Shown in pieces: positions 23,517 to 33,858 of a stretch of DNA of 64,000 nt (positions are counted from its first letter, which is position 1; the number at the start of each line of letters is the position of its first letter). Position numbers and translations under genes: made by a program. The notes beneath the pieces were generated by a model that saw nothing but the letters and a program-made list of their open reading frames with translations, did not search any database and was not told the DNA's origin. Source of the stretch: Pyrenopolyporus hunteri (Eukaryota; Ascomycota; Sordariomycetes; Xylariales; Hypoxylaceae); assembly GCA_902806595.1 (NCBI GenBank), contig CADCXC010000012.1:682001-746000 (forward strand). Reading direction: 5' to 3'.

Positions 23517-24936
23517 ATGGACAATATGGATCTGGACGTTGAGATGGACGTGGATGTGGACCTTGTGCCCGACGAGCCTATAGCTCCCGAACTTGAGCCT
23601 TCGGACGTTATTGTAGGACCTACTATATTTGGCTACGCAAATTAGTTGGATGGGATGCTAACATATATTTCTACAGGATTATCGTTCGCCCGGGGAAATC
23701 GTAGACGATGTAACCGACAACGAGGACACCCTTATACCTACAAAAATCCATATCAGAGGTCTTGACATCATGAACCCCGAAGAGGTCAAGTCGTACGTCG
23801 CGGAGCACTATCCAGATGAACCAATGGAGAGAATAGAATGGATAGACGATTCCTCAGCCAATCTTCTGTTTAGCTCAGAGACGACTGCGGCTCGCGCTCT
23901 CATCTCCTTAGCCGCTCACCACATAGAAGACGTTTCCCAACTTCCCTTACGAACACTCATATCTGCTAAACCTTTTTCGAAGAAGCCGGAGGTTGCGTTA
24001 CAAGTTCGGCTGGCTATCGCAACAGATAAGAAGCAGGCAGGTGCCGCCTCGAGAAGCCGATTCTATCTTCTAAACCCCGAATATGACCCAGAGGAGCGAC
24101 GGCGGCGGGGTGAGGTCCGGAGATATCGCGAGCGAGATGGTGACGGTTATGATCGTAGGCGAGCAAGGGAGGCACGGAACCGGGAGGCTGAGGAACAATT
24201 TGACGTCAGTTTGTATGACGACGACGAAGCCACTTTATCTCGCCGCGCATCGCGGCCGCGGCCCTACTACAGGCGGTCATACACGCCAGACACGAGCGAC
24301 GATAGGCAGGGAAATAACTCATATCGGAGCGACAACCGCGGTAAAGAGTTGTTTCCTAACAGCTCAGGCAGCCGAAATATGCCACGACGAGAGCGATCGG
24401 CTTCTCCCCGTGATTGGGACGGGGATCAAGCGATGGGGGAGACTCGGGATGACGGATCAGCGGCCCGGAACCGCGATAGGGCACGAGCAATAAAGAGCCG
24501 CATATCTCGGAGCAATCGGGCCAAGGAACTATTCCCAGATGACTCGGCGGCGGGAGCAGGACGTCTCGGAGATGAAGTGGAGGACACGGCGACATTGCTG
24601 GCCAAAGGAATTATGCTACCTCTGATGGGTAGAAGTAGTGACGCGCCGGCGACGGCAGGGCGGAGACTGGAAGATAGAATCACAGCCCCCGGGAAGAGCA
24701 AATTGGCAGATAGAGTGTCGACTGCGGCGGAGACCAAAGGTTCAAGTTTCAGCATTCGTGGCACTGCGAGCCAAAGGAGCACAGACCAAGGATTCGCAAT
24801 CAAGGGAAACGCCGGCAAGTCTGCGAAAGAATTATTTCCCGAGAAACTGGGGATCAATTCCGGCAAAGAACTATTCGCGGATAGGCTTGAGGGCAAGTCG
24901 AGGCAACGGCAAAGAGCGGGAGACCTGTTTGATTGA
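23517..24936 (+). CDS. NCBP3-like cap-binding protein (DUF2414 family) with KELF repeats (two exons)
   Basis: Homologue of nuclear cap-binding subunit 3, a protein that in animals binds capped mRNA and links to export factors. Exons 23517-23612 and 23677-24936 are joined over a 64 bp intron with a perfect TGCTAAC branch site (23656-23662), giving 451 residues. The acidic start is Asp/Val/Glu-rich. The conserved NCBP3/DUF2414 region at about 53-170 contains KIHIRGLDIMNPEEVKSYV and MERIEWIDDSSANLLF; the W-I-D-D-(S/T)-S-x-N core is the family signature in an RRM-like fold. The rest is Arg/Ser/Asp-rich and disordered, with four repeats: KELFPNSSG, KELFPDDSA, KELFPEKLG and KELFADRLE (near residues 255, 315, 415 and 428). 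The chain ends in a similar acidic-hydrophobic GDLFD. The repeats look like short linear motifs for a partner. Function in fungi is inferred. Confidence 0.85.
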
Positions 24937-25728
24937 CAAGGCACATCGGGCACGAGAGTACAGGCACGACGTTTTCCGGGGATGACTATCGCGTCGGCTT
25001 GTGTTGCCTTGCGTCGCGGTGTGTCGTGATGTGGTGTGAAAGCATGCCACTACGACTCCGTTTTACTTTGTAATATTAGTATAGAGTCTCATTCCTCGGG
25101 CGAATTAAGAGAGCGGTAGGGAGCTAAAGACGACCTCGTCGAGTCTTGACTGAACCGATATCACGGTTAGGCGCCAGTTGCCTACATGGCCCTGCCTAAC
25201 ATCAGGGATATGGATAGCGCCTTTACGTACCTCTTGCTTATATGCAGGTACCTACCTCGAATTTTCTGATTTCAGCGTCAACATTAGGCACTTATCTATC
25301 TAGGTAACCCGCCTTGCTTACATAGGTACCTCTACGTGTTTAAGTTACCTAAGAGAGACACCCGCGTATCCTGACCTGGCGTCGAATGGCATGAGCGGAG
25401 GTACTCTTATTAGTATAGGTAGGTAGTCATGGACAAACAATCGTGACTTCCCCACAGCATCAATCAGCCTGTTGATCACGTCGTCGAGCCTTCCTCACCC
25501 TCTTCGTTCTTCTCAGGAATTATTTGCCTCTCTTCCATGTCATATTTCTTCTCCTCCCTCCCCCTCTTCTTCCTCCTCTCCCTCCTCTCCTCCGCCTCTG
25601 AGTAGGTACCTACACACGCCCATCTTTCGTATCATGAGAGGTACAGCATTCGATACCGCCACCACCGCTCCAATACTACTACTCCGCCTCATTCACAGCA
25701 TCTCTGCAGCTCAAGACGGGTTGGCAAC
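24937..25728. other. intergenic region
   Basis: About 0.8 kb between tandem + strand genes. It holds GGTACCTACCT-type repeats (25250-25330), then a strong pyrimidine tract (about 25470-25600) typical of a fungal promoter or leader for the next gene. Confidence 0.45.
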
Positions 25729-27218
25729 ATGGCTGACTTCAGCTGGCTTCGGCTCGGTCAACGTCCCCGAACGCCCAGCGCATCCCGAACAACAGTATCA
25801 CCCGAACGCCGTCCGTCCCAGGTCCCTAGCCATCTGAACCTAACTAATAGCTCCTCCTATTCGCCCGATATCTTAACTGGCAGCAATGATGCCGGCTTGC
25901 TCATCCGCGAACAAGATAAGATATGGTACAACCCATCGTTAGACCAGATGGTTGAGGCGCTCCAGGTTCTCATCATGACTCGGGGAGTGCTCTGCCAAAT
26001 TCCCGTCGAGTACAACTCTTACGTGCTACATTTAATCGAAGGGTTCGCCAATGCCCAGGAGCGGGTCCGGGCAATTGATACCGCTCGCGTTGAAGCAAAG
26101 CACTCGCTTGAGCACCACTTGGAGCATTTCAAGTCGGTAGCAGACGAATGGCTGGAGCGTGAGAGCCAGTATAAGAACGAAATCAAGAGGCTCGAAGTAC
26201 TCCTCTCTAGGACATCTTGCGATGGACTAGAAGCTGTGACACTAGCTAGGACAAATAGTGTTGTTGATAGAAACGGGCCCCAGGCGAAAAAGTTCGTATC
26301 CAAGTTAAAGCTCCTCAGCACGCGTACTACGCAAGGCAAGTCAATCCCACCTGCTTTCTAATCAGTATCATACTATTCGCTCAGCAGCAGCTGCTTACAT
26401 AGGACTCCATAGAGGTATCTATAGATCCACTCCCGGGGACAGAGGAGCATGCATCGAAACCCGAGGCTAAGGTTCTGGATGAGGACAACGACTTTCTTAT
26501 GAGCGAGAAGATACGACGATATGATGCTACCATGAGCGCTAGCATAGTCCACCCCAGAGGCAGACGACCACGCTATATGAGTGCGGCGGCCTCAGCACTG
26601 GATAAATACAGCTCGGCAAAGGAGGTCGAGGCGGAGAAGCGATCAGCCCTCACCAATAAAGCAGAAGTAGGGCCACTCTTCTCAGACGATATATCCGATA
26701 GGCCCATCACAGACAGCAAGTTGAACGTACGGGCAGAGGAGCCTTTACGGCTGAAAAGGCAAGCCAGAGGGCGGATACAGGATAACCTACTAGACTGCGA
26801 AACATCCCAAAATAGCGTCAAAGGCGATTTTCTAGACGCAGACGATCTAGATGAGAGTCTAGGCAGCTATAGTCCTAGAGAAGAGTCGGATGATACAAAT
26901 ATCCACGACCGGAATTTCAGGCATCTACGAGGCCTATCGGGGTTCTCCTTTATGCCTGGTGACGATGTGTCTCCTATTCTTACAAGCTATAGGTGCCATG
27001 GCGAGACAATGGAAGAGTCAGTTACCGAGGAGGACGGCGGCTGTAGCGTCGGACAATCCGATTATAAGCTCAGGCATAGGAAAGAGAATCTAGCTCACCC
27101 GATGGGGGACCCTCCTACGGTCAAGGCGGCCACTCTTGGGAGGCCTTCGAAAAGCCAATGGCTGGAAAGGGCCCTTCCACAAGGTTCTTGCGGGGGTAGT
27201 CCAGAAGCGGGGATGTAA
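25729..27218 (+). CDS. unrecognised protein, 470 residues, spliced with a GC-AG intron
   Basis: I do not recognise this gene. Exons 25729-26335 and 26413-27218 join in frame if the 77 bp intron uses a GC donor (AAG|GCAAGT, a near-perfect GC-donor consensus) and the acceptor CATAG at 26408-26412; no GT donor keeps the frame. The start ATG has good context (GCAACATGGC). The N-terminal half has a helical region at about 60-165 (aliphatic repeats around DQMVEALQVLIMTRGVLCQI, then a coiled coil with EHHLEHFKSVADEWLERE). The C-terminal half is charged, Ser/Asp-rich and probably disordered. No membrane segment, signal peptide or catalytic motif is visible. Treating the two halves as separate genes is possible but less likely, since the second half lacks its own promoter-like gap. 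Confidence 0.6.
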
Positions 27219-27660
27219 GCAGGGAAGGAAAAGGCACCAACAGTTAGTTATTCCACTTCTCCGAACATATTGTGTGAGTAGCCCCGAAACTACTCCCTGG
27301 GGAGGAAGGAGGGAATGATAACTAGGCGTACAATACCCTCGCTAGGACAGCGAATCAAGGAGAGCGGATATATGATGCCGACGAATGTAGGGACCAAGGA
27401 ACCAATCAAGAAGTTTCGTCGTGTAGAGGTAGGGCCTCCACGGTTGGCCCCGATACAATGAATTAATCTCCGTGGAGGGCGACCTACGTGATTGTAGCTC
27501 TCGAGCTTGAAAATATACACTAGTTGCAAGTGGAGACGATGATGTAAAATCTTCACCTACGAGCAATCTGGGGCGTTTGGCATGTGCGCTTCCATGTAGG
27601 CCATGATTATCTGTTTCTTCCTTTCTGCGGTGTGCTCTTGGCTGAACCTTTAACTACCAG

Positions 27661-27692
27661 CTACATACCTAGGTACCTACCTAGGTACATAC
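27661..27692. repeat. ACCTAGGT-type palindrome
   Basis: Two CCTAGGTA units in tandem with a central GTACCTAC, forming a nearly perfect inverted repeat of about 25 bases. Confidence 0.75.
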
Positions 27693-28121
27693 TAAACTCG
27701 GCCGAAAACGCGCAAAGAGTTCTACGCCCACCTAATACAAGCTCAGCCGAGACGCTAGTCGTCTCGACGACTAGGAGCTTGGATAAGCTTCGTACCAATA
27801 TGGACGTAGAGTCGCGCTTGGGTAGGTGCTTGGGACGAAGCATATTCGAGCTAATGGTCAAACGGCTAGATAAACCAAGGCCCAGATAGTCTACCTAAGC
27901 ATATAATATGGGCCTCCTACGTGGATCGCCAATTCTAGGGCGGGTATCGGCGATGCTGTGCGCAAAGGCGGGGGCCAGAGATCAGAGTTAATCGGCTTTT
28001 CCCGTACTCTACTAGTAAATGGGATGCGCATCCAGGAGCCTCATTCTACGCCTACCGGACCTTGTTTGCGGGCTTGCCCAAATCCGAGGCTTACTTCTTT
28101 CATTTTTTCCTTTTCTTTAAA

Positions 28122-28145
28122 AAAATAAATAAATAAATAAATAAA
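28122..28145. repeat. (AAAT)n microsatellite
   Basis: Six units of AAAT following an A-run; same four-base unit, on the opposite strand, as the giant tract at 51471. Confidence 0.85.
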
Positions 28146-28844
28146 AAGGAACTTTATTTTCCCTCATTCCCCTCAAGGTCCTATTCCAATTTTATCCTGT
28201 GACGGAAGAATCTTATTTGAGGAGAAAATTAAATGTTGGCGCTCATTGGCCGCCGTGGCGTCTAAACCGCCAAGGCATGTGTGGGTTCAAGCATGGATGC
28301 GATGGACGGGGATAGTTCTCGGTTCTCGATAACCGAGCGTAGCTGAACCAGATCTCCGGGCTTGTGTGTTGTACCTAACTTGGTAGGATTGGGAACTTGC
28401 GGAGACCCGAGGAAGCAACCCAGTACCTGTGGTCTTTCCCTTCACGTCTCTTTTTCTTCTTCTACGTATACAATACAATACATCTAGCGTTGTATGAAAG
28501 ATCTCATTCTTAACTCGTAGCCTTCCTCTTCCTGCCTCGCCTATCCCACCGCCCCCGCCGCCTTTCCTCCACCAAACTACATCGGTGACATTAGTTGTTA
28601 ATCCGTACCAACGCACATGGAATCTTCTCTCCAGCAAGTACATGCTGTCTCAGAATAGTACGTATATCCACATGATTACTATACAAAAATGCCCCAAGGT
28701 TCCAGGGTTCGGTGTCTAATATACCACGCCTCCAGCGTATGTTACGTAGGACAATCTTCGGTAGGGGGATCTTGCATGTCATCGGCGACCTCAATACTCC
28801 TATCGATGTTACATAGTACATGAGTCCGGACGGTGCGACCTGAT

Positions 28845-29085
28845 GAGTACCTAGGTACCTAGATAGGTACCTACCTACCTCTATATCGGCGGGGTCGCGG
28901 AATTACCACATGCATGTGGTGAATAGGTTCAATCGATGTTCCTCTTTTTACAATTCGTACTTAGTACGTACATACGTACAGGTACGTCATACGTACCTAT
29001 ATAGACGCGTACGCCGATACACGTATATCACATACATAGGTACCTACCTAGGTAGGTACCTAGGGAGGTACCTAGGGAGGTGTGG
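28845..29085. repeat. ACCTAGGT-type palindromic repeat region
   Basis: Two dense clusters, 28845-28880 and 29034-29085, with GTACCTAGGTACCTAG and GGTACCTACCTAGGTAGGTACC. Between them lie TACGTA-type palindromes (28970-29010). Confidence 0.8.
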
Positions 29086-29868
29086 ATGTAACTACCCGTA
29101 CATGTACTTTGTTCATGTATGACACGCACGAGTTACCAGTACCGGCCCGCCGGTAACACTCTCCAACAATTGATGTCAACGGTCGGGATTCTACTCGACC
29201 GGGAAGTAGCCGAAGAGGACGTTTCCGTTGTATCTTCCGTACCCCCTCTCCCCTTTTTTTGCTTTTATTAGGTATATAGCACCTGGGTAGGCGTATTATA
29301 TTTTATGTGTTATGTTGTACAACACCTACAATAATACCTACAATACCAGTACGAATACATACATGTATGCAGTGCCTCCTTTCCCCTGCTACCCCATGTC
29401 CCTGTCAGGGTTAATATCCGATGACAATACATACATGTACATTCCGTAGCTCTCGCCCATTCGTTTTTTTTTCTCTCTCTTCCTATGCCATCTATGCCAT
29501 TGTTATTTTCTATTATCGTCGCTATCATCACTCATATCCTTCCCGCAATTGAATTTACAAGCGCATACATACCTACCTATGCTAGCCACAAACGCCCTTA
29601 TCCTAGGTATGCAGGTTCTTAAGCATTAATATTCCCATCCTCTCCGTTGGGGCCCTGTACAAGGCGACGGCTCGTCCTGTGTGGCACTTGAAGCGGGCAC
29701 ACCGGCGGCTTGATCCAGCATGTGATACGGCGAGTTTGATCTTGTCCTTGCCTTCGAGTTCGGTACTAGCCCTCTAGTCTCCATCGGAGCGGTCTACAGG
29801 GACGGCTAGCCGCATACCTATCATACGTGTAGGGTACACATGGACTTCTACGTAGCCTTATATACGGA

Positions 29869-29904
29869 GGGGAAGGGGAAGGGGAAGGGGAAGGGGAAGG
29901 GGGA
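29869..29904 (+). repeat. GGGGAA tandem array with G-quadruplex potential
   Basis: Six consecutive GGGG runs separated by AA. Four or more G4 runs with two-base loops is the textbook requirement for a G-quadruplex. Confidence 0.85.
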
Positions 29905-30550
29905 GTAGGTGTTGTATGTACGTGACTTAAGTACGTATGTAAGTATGTCTCAGTATGAAGGAATAAATTCCGTCGAATATGAATGGCTGGCTTCTGCTAC
30001 ACCGTTAAAAGCCTCTTAATAAACAACTGCCCAATTATCCAACGCCCCAGCGAGCAGGGATCTTGGTGGCGGCCGTTTCTCGTTGGTTGCTCATGTACTT
30101 ACCGACAAACGCCCACGTTAAAGAAAAGGGGAAATGGGCGGGCTGGGAGCTGGGAACCGCGCGAGATACGGATGGATACACACGTCACATGTACAGGTAG
30201 AATATCCGGGCTATGCAAGGGCGCTGGGAGAGATGTGGTGGTGGTGACGGTGATGGTGGGCGTGACGTTCAATAGTCCTATGGGTTTGTATCCGTAGACC
30301 CCGACTCGAGGGTCGACGACAGATGACCGTATACGAAATTACCATTACGAGATATAACCGTAGAATAATATAAGGTATAAGAGGCAACCATGTAAGCTAG
30401 GTACGTATATGTGCATTATATGAGTCACGATCGGGTGATAAGACATCTTCGATGCCGTAACTCCTGGTCTTCATTCCGCGGCAAGGGGCTCCATTGTTCG
30501 TTATCTCTTCACCATTAGCCACACGGTTAGCTGAGAGGGAGATCGGGGAT

Positions 30551-30598
30551 ACACGAATACACGAATACACGAATACACGAATACACGAATACACGATT
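30551..30598. repeat. 9-base tandem repeat (ACACGAATA)n
   Basis: More than five perfect head-to-tail copies of ACACGAATA. The unit is a multiple of three, so it stays open in some frames, but no gene context supports translation. Confidence 0.9.
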
Positions 30599-32108
30599 AG
30601 GTGACTGGCACCGCGTTACAAAAGCAGATGCATCAAGATGACCAAGATCGTAGACCCACAAGGCGAGGCAACCGGCTGGTTGGTCCAAGTGAACAAGGGG
30701 GTTGCTTGCCTTGTGTATCAATCCGCTCGGACTTAGGCGGCAACGTTGTACTATTGTCCTTCTTCATCTACGCCTTACCGGTCGAGAGCAACCATCGCTC
30801 AAGCTTGCCTACGACGATCGCCTAGCGATTCGTAGATTCCCTGCCGCTGATCAACACCCGATAGCCTGCCCCGGAGCCACCACCACCACAATCGCTACAA
30901 ACCGAATCCCTCCCTTCCTCCCCCCCTCTTCCCCCTCCACCCCTTCTCCCATCCTTCTTTTCCATCCTATACATCCCATCGTGTCCGTGGCTTGGTGGTT
31001 GGTGCGACGGTGAAGCGAACTCTCTCAATAAGGGTCAACCCTGAAACTGATCCGCAACGTCCGCTCCGTCGGAGCCGTTGAGAGTCAGAAAACGAGAGTT
31101 GTCTACCACGATGGCCGCAATAGTCTCCCGCTGTGTATACCTGGCGCGTTCCACAGCGTCGCCCAACGTTGTCCGCAGGCTCCTACTGGCACATTGGCGA
31201 GAAGAGAGAAAACGAGAGGGGGGGGCCCGTCGTTTGGCGGTACGTCTTGCGACCCGGGCCAACCTGTGCCACATAGATGATTCCACCTGGCCGTTAAGGT
31301 AATGGGCGTAAGCTGTACGTTATCCTGCCCCGTACCGATCATACTCCCGCAATCCTGAATCGATACCAGCTGCATGTGGTTTAATCCAACCCAGTACGGG
31401 CCCCAACCAAGGCCTAAGACTGCGGCGAGCTTGATCTCCCTGCGTTGTGGGCTGCGTACGGGCTCCTCGCTATTTACGACTTAGGGTTCCTGCAGTTCTC
31501 ATAAAGCGCTAATTTCAACAACGAATAAGATCTTTTTTGCTGGAACCGAGTACGCAGGGCATCCCTAATAGAGCTGGCATGTGTGAGAAGTCTCGACGTT
31601 GCCGCGTGGAAACAAGTCGTACCACGTTATCCATCCGCTGAATTCAGTGCCGTGTCATTATATCGTATATTTATCACGCACAATATCATCCATATCTAAT
31701 GGCTAGCGCTTAGTATTTTCTAGAAGCTAGAGGTAATCGTGCTATCTACCTATCTATTGAGTACCTATGTTTCCGTCTCCCCTGGACAATAACAATGTAT
31801 CAGGAATAGGGTCAGAGCCCGTACCCTTCGTCCTAGCAACCTGGGGACGAGGGTAAACCGAGCTTAAACCTAAGCCCTGGATCTCCCGTTCTTTTCCAAG
31901 GGCGACTTGTAAATCGACTAGTCCTCGTGAACGTGATAAGTATGGCCAGGCGTATGAACATAACAGCAGACTAAGCCACGCAACGAACATTCTTCACAGT
32001 TGTTAGTCCCCCGACCACTCGTGCTGCAGTCTCGGAATAGATGGGGAAACATCCTGAGGAGGCGCCCGTCGGCACTAGCCCGTACTCCCACTTACGATAA
32101 GACGGTAT

Positions 32109-33050
32109 TTATCCTTGTCTTGCATGTCGTCCGTCAGTTCCATCCTCACGATTAGAAAGCGTAGGCGATCGTTCCGGTGATGACTCTAGTACGTGGTATT
32201 GTGGTGTGCCGGGCGCTATTGGTGACGAGAGATAGCCAGGGAGGCATTCTCGGAGTGATGGTAGCTTCCCGGAGGTTGGACTGGTTTCCATTCTCAACGG
32301 CGGTAGAACGGCGTCGATATCTTGTACTCGTTCCGCCCTAATCCGGGATGGAGACGGGGCGGCGTAGGGTTTACCAGCGGGCTCGAGTGCTTCTCCCGGA
32401 CGCCCCATCAAGTGGGGATCTAACATCGGCGGAGGGCGATTTAGAACTTCGATAGTGGGCGATATGTCGGGAGGCGACGGAAGTCCCGAAGGGCCTATCC
32501 ATAACTGGGAATAAGGAGGAAAGGGGCCGGTCTGAGTATTCAAACCGGGCCTTGAGTAATGGTGATAGCCTGGCCGCGGCAGGACAGTTGGGAGCCGTAG
32601 TTGCTGATATGATGACTCGACTCCGCACGGCGCCGGGCTGAAGTAAGAGAACCGTCTCTTAGAACTAATGCCGACACTCTCATTTTGTCTACGTGCCAGG
32701 CGTTTCCGACGGTTCATGCTGCCATTCCACCAGTTTTTGACTGCATTATCGCTCCGGTTTTCCAGCGTCCTCGCGATTTCTGCCCAGCGCTTCCCATACT
32801 CATCCACCATACCCTCGATTACGATTCCCTCCTCGGGTGTGATGGGGCTATGGTTGAGGTTGGGCTTGAGGTTCTGGTGATATCGCTCCCTACACTGTTT
32901 GGGGGTCCTCGTACCAACGCATTGCGAGATTCTGACCCAGTTCAGAGCGCCTTGGGCCCCGACAATCTTCTTGAGCAATTCATCTTCGCGCTGGGACCAC
33001 GGCCCCCTCCTATGCATCGTCGGAATATTGGCGGAGTCGGACACATTCAT
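32109..33050 (-). CDS. flbD: R2R3 Myb transcription factor, FlbD/RCA-1 type
   Basis: Regulator of conidiation and sexual development in Aspergillus (FlbD) with the Neurospora relative RCA-1. One exon, 313 residues, close to the usual length. Two Myb repeats occupy about residues 14-63 (RRGPWSQREDELLKKIV ... NWVRISQ ... KQCRERYHQNLKP) and 66-115 (ITPEEGIVIEGMVDEYGKRW ... RSDNAVKNWWNGSMNRRKR). The KQCRERYHQNLKP and NRSDNAVKNWWNGSMNRRKR stretches are essentially the FlbD signature. The rest is Pro/Ser-rich with no other domain. A TATA-like ATTATATATA (33341-33350) lies about 290 bases upstream, and no ATG occurs on this strand between it and the chosen start, which supports that start. The gene stands alone between two long gene-free spacers. 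Confidence 0.92.
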   Translation of the reverse strand: MNVSDSANIPTMHRRGPWSQREDELLKKIVGAQGALNWVRISQCVGTRTPKQCRERYHQNLKPNLNHSPITPEEGIVIEGMVDEYGKRWAEIARTLENRSDNAVKNWWNGSMNRRKRLARRQNESVGISSKRRFSYFSPAPCGVESSYQQLRLPTVLPRPGYHHYSRPGLNTQTGPFPPYSQLWIGPSGLPSPPDISPTIEVLNRPPPMLDPHLMGRPGEALEPAGKPYAAPSPSRIRAERVQDIDAVLPPLRMETSPTSGKLPSLRECLPGYLSSPIAPGTPQYHVLESSPERSPTLSNREDGTDGRHARQG

Positions 33051-33340
33051 TATAGATACCTATATATACAAGGTATATGTGTGGGTATGTGTGTAATGGT
33101 GGCGGCGGTAAGCGACAGTAGCAATAATAGTACAGGATACTGAAGCTGGGAATAGTAAGTCGAGCAAGTGGATTAATGATAGACGATGAAAGGGGTCGAA
33201 TGAGCTGATGGGCCGGGTTGGAGAGGATGATAACAGTGATAGTACTAATTACAACGATATTATATGGATAACGAAAAGTATCTAGTTATCAAGAAGAGAT
33301 GGCGATCGAGTTTGTGCTGAGTGCTACCTTCAACCCCAGT

Positions 33341-33350
33341 TATATATAAT
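33341..33350 (-). promoter_or_regulatory. TATA-box-like element of the flbD-like gene
   Basis: ATTATATATA on the minus strand, about 290 bases before the start codon, with an ATG-free interval between. Location and sequence only. Confidence 0.35.
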
Positions 33351-33828
33351 ACCGGTACGACGATCATCTCAAGTCACCGCGTTATCTCGCTGACCAAGCG
33401 GCATAGAGAGTTAACCTATAGTCCCGTATCCTGTATCATCGATAGGACTGAAGGTTAAGAATATATACACATATAGAGGCGACTAACATAGTAGGGAGTT
33501 GAGTTGAAGAGGTTTGAGTATGGGGAAAGGTTTTAACGGGCTATAACGGGCTATAACGGGCGGTAGTGGTAAATGTACGGGAACGAGGGGCCTGGCTGAG
33601 AGCCTGGCTAGTAAAAGCGAGAGAGGGAAAGGGTTGGCATAGACTAAAAAACCAAGGTAGGATAACCGTCTGTGTTGAGTAGCCAAGAGATACTGCTTGG
33701 GAGCGATGAGAGGGTTGATGGAAAGACGAGAGAGGGCGGACTGGGACGAAGAACGGACGAACAGGATGGCGGGGGGTTAGGTTGACGACCGGGCAAGCGC
33801 GAGCAGCACGAGCAACGGCAGCAGAGGT

Positions 33829-33858
33829 AGCAATAGCAATAGCAATAGCAATAGCAAC
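33829..33858. repeat. (AGCAAT)n hexanucleotide microsatellite
   Basis: Nearly five units of AGCAAT, followed 30 bases later by overlapping CTGCAG units (about 33889-33908). Confidence 0.85.

Larger units (their letters stand above)
27219..32108. other. 4.9 kb gene-free spacer with microsatellites and palindromes
   Basis: Separates the 470-residue gene from the flbD-like gene. Contents: palindromes (27661-27692, 28845-29085), an (AAAT)n tract (28122-28145), a GGGGAA array (29869-29904), a 9-base array (30551-30598), pyrimidine tracts (30900-30960) and a GC-richer patch at 31030-31380 with overlapping short ORFs on both strands. None of the ORFs matches a family I know. Confidence 0.45.

Noticed and set aside
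31035..31286. 83-codon minus-strand ORF with a basic N-terminus, in a GC-richer patch
   Set aside because: Overlapping ORFs of similar size exist on both strands, there is no family resemblance, and no splice partners were found. A mitochondrial leader is imaginable but unsupported.
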